A stretch of 6,432 nt of DNA from Pseudomonadales bacterium (GTDB taxonomy: Bacteria > Pseudomonadota > Gammaproteobacteria > Steroidobacterales > Steroidobacteraceae): contig JAGRJB010000545.1 in assembly GCA_020442965.1 (NCBI GenBank), positions 1 through 6,432 on the forward strand, written 5' to 3'. Position numbers and translations under genes: made by a program. Shown here one piece after another: positions 6,076-6,432 of this stretch. Every line of letters starts with the position of its first letter. Position 1 is the first letter of the stretch. The notes below the pieces were generated by a model, which was given only the letters and a program-made list of their open reading frames with translations, ran no database searches and was not told the DNA's origin.

Positions 6076-6432
6076 ATGGCAGCCACAGTCATTCAATCGG
6101 CGCACGACGTGCTCGACTTCTGGTTCGGCCAGCTGCCACTCGATCAGGCCGCACTGGCCGAGCGTATGCGCTACTGGTTTGCCGGGGAATCCGACCCCGC
6201 CGCCGCGCGCCGCCATGATCAGGCAATCCGCGAGCGCCTGGTGCCGCTGCTCAATCTGGCGGTGAACAACGAACTCGGCGGCTGGAGCGCGAGCCCGCGT
6301 CGGCGCCTTGCGCTGATTCTGCTGTTCGATCAGGTGCCGCGGAATGCGTTTCGCGGCACCGCCGCCGCCTACTCGTTCGATGATCACGCACTGGCGCTGA
6401 CAGTCGAGGGACTGCGCGACGCGGCCGATGCG
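6076..6432 (+). CDS. DUF924 family protein, N-terminal part (cut by window end)
   Basis: The first 119 codons of a DUF924 protein; the frame is still open at the window edge. Members of this family are usually about 180-200 residues, all-helical and TPR-like in predicted fold, cytoplasmic, and without an established biochemical role. Recognisable segments are DVLDFWFG (11-18), RYWF (32-35), the helix DQAIRERLVPLL (48-59), GGWSASPRRRLAL (68-80) and the family signature DQVPRNAFRGTAAAYSFD (85-102), followed by HALALTVEGL. No signal peptide or membrane helix is seen. It diverges from modA across a 57-base spacer. The ATG was chosen because DVLDFWFG starts about 10 residues in, as is normal for the family, and because the -10-like TACTCT lies six bases upstream. 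Confidence 0.88.
   Translation, partial: MAATVIQSAHDVLDFWFGQLPLDQAALAERMRYWFAGESDPAAARRHDQAIRERLVPLLNLAVNNELGGWSASPRRRLALILLFDQVPRNAFRGTAAAYSFDDHALALTVEGLRDAADA

Noticed and set aside
6031..6387. Minus-strand open frame of 118 codons opposite the DUF924 gene
   Set aside because: The plus strand clearly encodes DUF924 motifs here; the minus frame is a shadow.

Overview
This 6.4 kb window is GC-rich (roughly 60% or more by eye), densely coding DNA. Gene content and signal peptides point to a Gram-negative bacterium, most likely a proteobacterium. A gammaproteobacterial origin (Xanthomonadales, Nevskiales or Steroidobacter-like) is a guess from overall style, not a demonstrated placement. There are four protein genes: one very large and unrecognised, two of known families, and one of a known family of unknown function that is cut by the window end. 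No rRNA, tRNA, CRISPR array or transposase gene was seen.

Layout. Positions 1-218 are non-coding and highly structured. A 40-base inverted repeat (1-40 against 179-218, one mismatch) brackets 138 bases that hold at least three hairpins, two of them mutually exclusive. This looks like a MITE-type element or a structured RNA or DNA element. Positions 216-4382 (minus) encode a 1388-residue secreted and membrane protein. Read closely, it is an ancient tandem duplication: (signal or anchor helix + beta-rich ectodomain of about 430 residues + five membrane helices) x 2. Its stop codon is the outermost triplet of the right inverted repeat. A 128-base divergent intergenic region (4383-4510) separates it from a plus-strand maleate isomerase/Asp-Glu racemase superfamily gene (4511-5251), whose second catalytic cysteine appears to be replaced by threonine. 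That gene converges on, and overlaps by 133 bases, a minus-strand modA-like molybdate-binding protein gene (5119-6018). The ModA reading frame runs about 35-40 residues past the normal ModA C-terminus into the antisense of the racemase. A 57-base divergent spacer (6019-6075) then leads into a plus-strand DUF924 gene (6076 to beyond 6432).

The genes do not form an operon. They alternate in orientation and share no evident pathway, and modA has no modB or modC beside it. The common thread is regulatory. Three of the four starts (4511, 6018, 6076) lack a Shine-Dalgarno sequence and have a TANNNT -10-like hexamer ending exactly six bases before the start codon, as expected for leaderless mRNAs. 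The large membrane-protein gene instead has a normal leader, with an extended -10 box and a clear AAGGGAGA ribosome binding site.

Most notable points: the internally duplicated, apparently undescribed 1388-residue membrane protein, the 218-base inverted-repeat element at its 3' end, the atypical cysteine pattern of the racemase-like enzyme, and the ModA/racemase antisense overlap.
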